A stretch of DNA of 34,221 bases. Origin: Scopulibacillus daqui. GTDB lineage: Bacteria > Bacillota > Bacilli > Bacillales > Sporolactobacillaceae. Made by a program: the position numbers and the translations under genes. The stretch spans positions 1 through 34,221 of the forward strand of contig NZ_JAFBER010000027.1 of the NCBI RefSeq assembly GCF_016908855.1. Reading direction: 5' to 3'. Under the pieces are notes generated by a model. It saw nothing but the letters and a program-made list of their open reading frames with translations. It was not told the origin of the DNA and did not search any database. This document shows positions 33,938-34,221 of the stretch, in pieces; position 1 is the first letter of the stretch, and each line of letters starts with the position of its first letter.

Positions 33938-34084
33938 ATGAACCCATTCATAAGTTTGGTTCGTGAAAGGTCGCCATTTCAATCTTATCCATTTGAATAT
34001 TCTAATTATATGAACATCATAATAAATGTATCAATAAAAAAATGGCCGCACAACTTTTTAAAAAGTATCTCTCTAGGATCATAA
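33938..34084 (+). CDS. 48-codon frame of unknown nature before the WXG100-like gene
   Basis: ATG 33938 is well placed after AGGAGAGGAG (33920-33929). The product opens MNPFISLVRERSPFQSYPFE and ends LKSISLGS. I do not recognise it. Its TAA stop (34082-34084) abuts the ATG of the next gene in the same frame. It may be a real leader peptide, or a short insertion that separated the WXG100-like gene from its ribosome binding site. Codon use is AT-rich. Confidence 0.4.
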   Translation: MNPFISLVRERSPFQSYPFEYSNYMNIIINVSIKKWPHNFLKSISLGS

Positions 34085-34221
34085 ATGGGACAAATTAAAG
34101 TAGATCCAGATCGATTAGAAGAATTCGCCGACAAGATCGGTGACGCAAAAAGTTCGTGCGGCGATGCGTTATCGGCATTAAAGTGGCACTTTTCTTCTCT
34201 TATCGCTGAAGTATCTGACAT
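34085..34221 (+). CDS. WXG100/ESAT-6-like small secreted protein (partial, runs off the right edge)
   Basis: 45 codons are visible: MGQIKVDPDRLEEFADKIGD and then AKSSCGDALSALKWHFSSL. The pattern I-K-V-x-P-x-x-L-x-x-x-A is typical of WXG100-family proteins exported by type VII secretion, or of the small partners of LXG toxins (YwqI-like). The W-x-G turn would lie just beyond the edge and cannot be checked. The ATG directly follows a TAA in the same frame, and only a weak AGGAT precedes it, so translation may be coupled to the 48-codon frame. Confidence 0.5.
   Translation, partial: MGQIKVDPDRLEEFADKIGDAKSSCGDALSALKWHFSSLIAEVSD

Noticed and set aside
1-34221. CRISPR arrays, tRNA and rRNA genes
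   Set aside because: I looked for regularly spaced repeats and for the T-loop pattern GGTTCRAATCC near cloverleaf stems and saw none; reading by eye could miss an unusual one.
34006-34221. 71-codon minus-strand frame at the right edge
   Set aside because: It lies antisense to the WXG100-like start; the plus-strand reading has family features and the minus-strand one has none.

Overview
This is Gram-positive, low-GC chromosomal DNA of a Bacillus-like species (family Bacillaceae). The evidence is AAGGAGG-type ribosome binding sites with frequent GTG and TTG starts, short hairpin terminators with T-tracts, and genes specific to or typical of that group: DynA, KapB, spore transglutaminase Tgl, bacilliredoxin BrxA, an IDEAL-domain protein, CshA and OdhAB. 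I cannot name the species.

Layout. (1) 1-2157: the 5' end of an IS630-like element, a response regulator that has lost the start of its receiver domain, and an apparently intact sensor kinase. This block is AT-rich and looks disturbed. (2) 2253-6570: zwf on the minus strand, then a UPF0126/TRIC membrane protein, the RNA helicase gene cshA with a structured leader, and a small IDEAL-domain gene. (3) 6627-11133, all minus strand: an RNase HI-like gene, a collapsed EamA transporter pseudogene, and dynA, probably one old transcription unit. (4) 11426-16092, plus strand: fhs, brxA, trhO and an acyl-CoA dehydrogenase. (5) 16123-19510, minus strand: an HpaB-type flavin monooxygenase, an unrecognised 323-residue gene, and tgl 16 bases after it. 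(6) 19941-22215, plus strand: a small membrane protein with an L7/L12-like tail, kapB, and an overlapping thyA-dfrA pair. (7) 22778-28347: odhA-odhB (2-oxoglutarate dehydrogenase E1 and E2), preceded by a 562-base spacer with a possible CcpA site and a long hairpin, then a convergent FAD-linked D-lactate/glycolate dehydrogenase-type gene. (8) 28588-34221, accessory DNA: a small membrane protein, a ferredoxin-CDGSH fusion, a PadR / HAAS-pentapeptide / 32-residue membrane peptide operon, a glyoxalase-like protein, a membrane protein, a spacer with a possible lanthipeptide-synthetase remnant, a frameshifted M50 peptidase, and the start of a WXG100-like gene.

Most of the window is ordinary housekeeping. 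ThyA and DfrA work in one cycle: ThyA makes dihydrofolate and DfrA reduces it. Fhs feeds the same folate pool. OdhAB supplies the TCA cycle and Zwf the pentose phosphate pathway. KapB and Tgl tie the window to sporulation. Decay is repeated: the truncated regulator, the EamA pseudogene, the frameshifted peptidase and several intergenic frame fragments. The least explained parts are the PadR/pentapeptide operon with its tiny membrane peptide, the unknown gene next to tgl, a possible ATT-started 38-codon gene before trhO, and strong ribosome binding sites followed by odd starts at 19864 and 33931.
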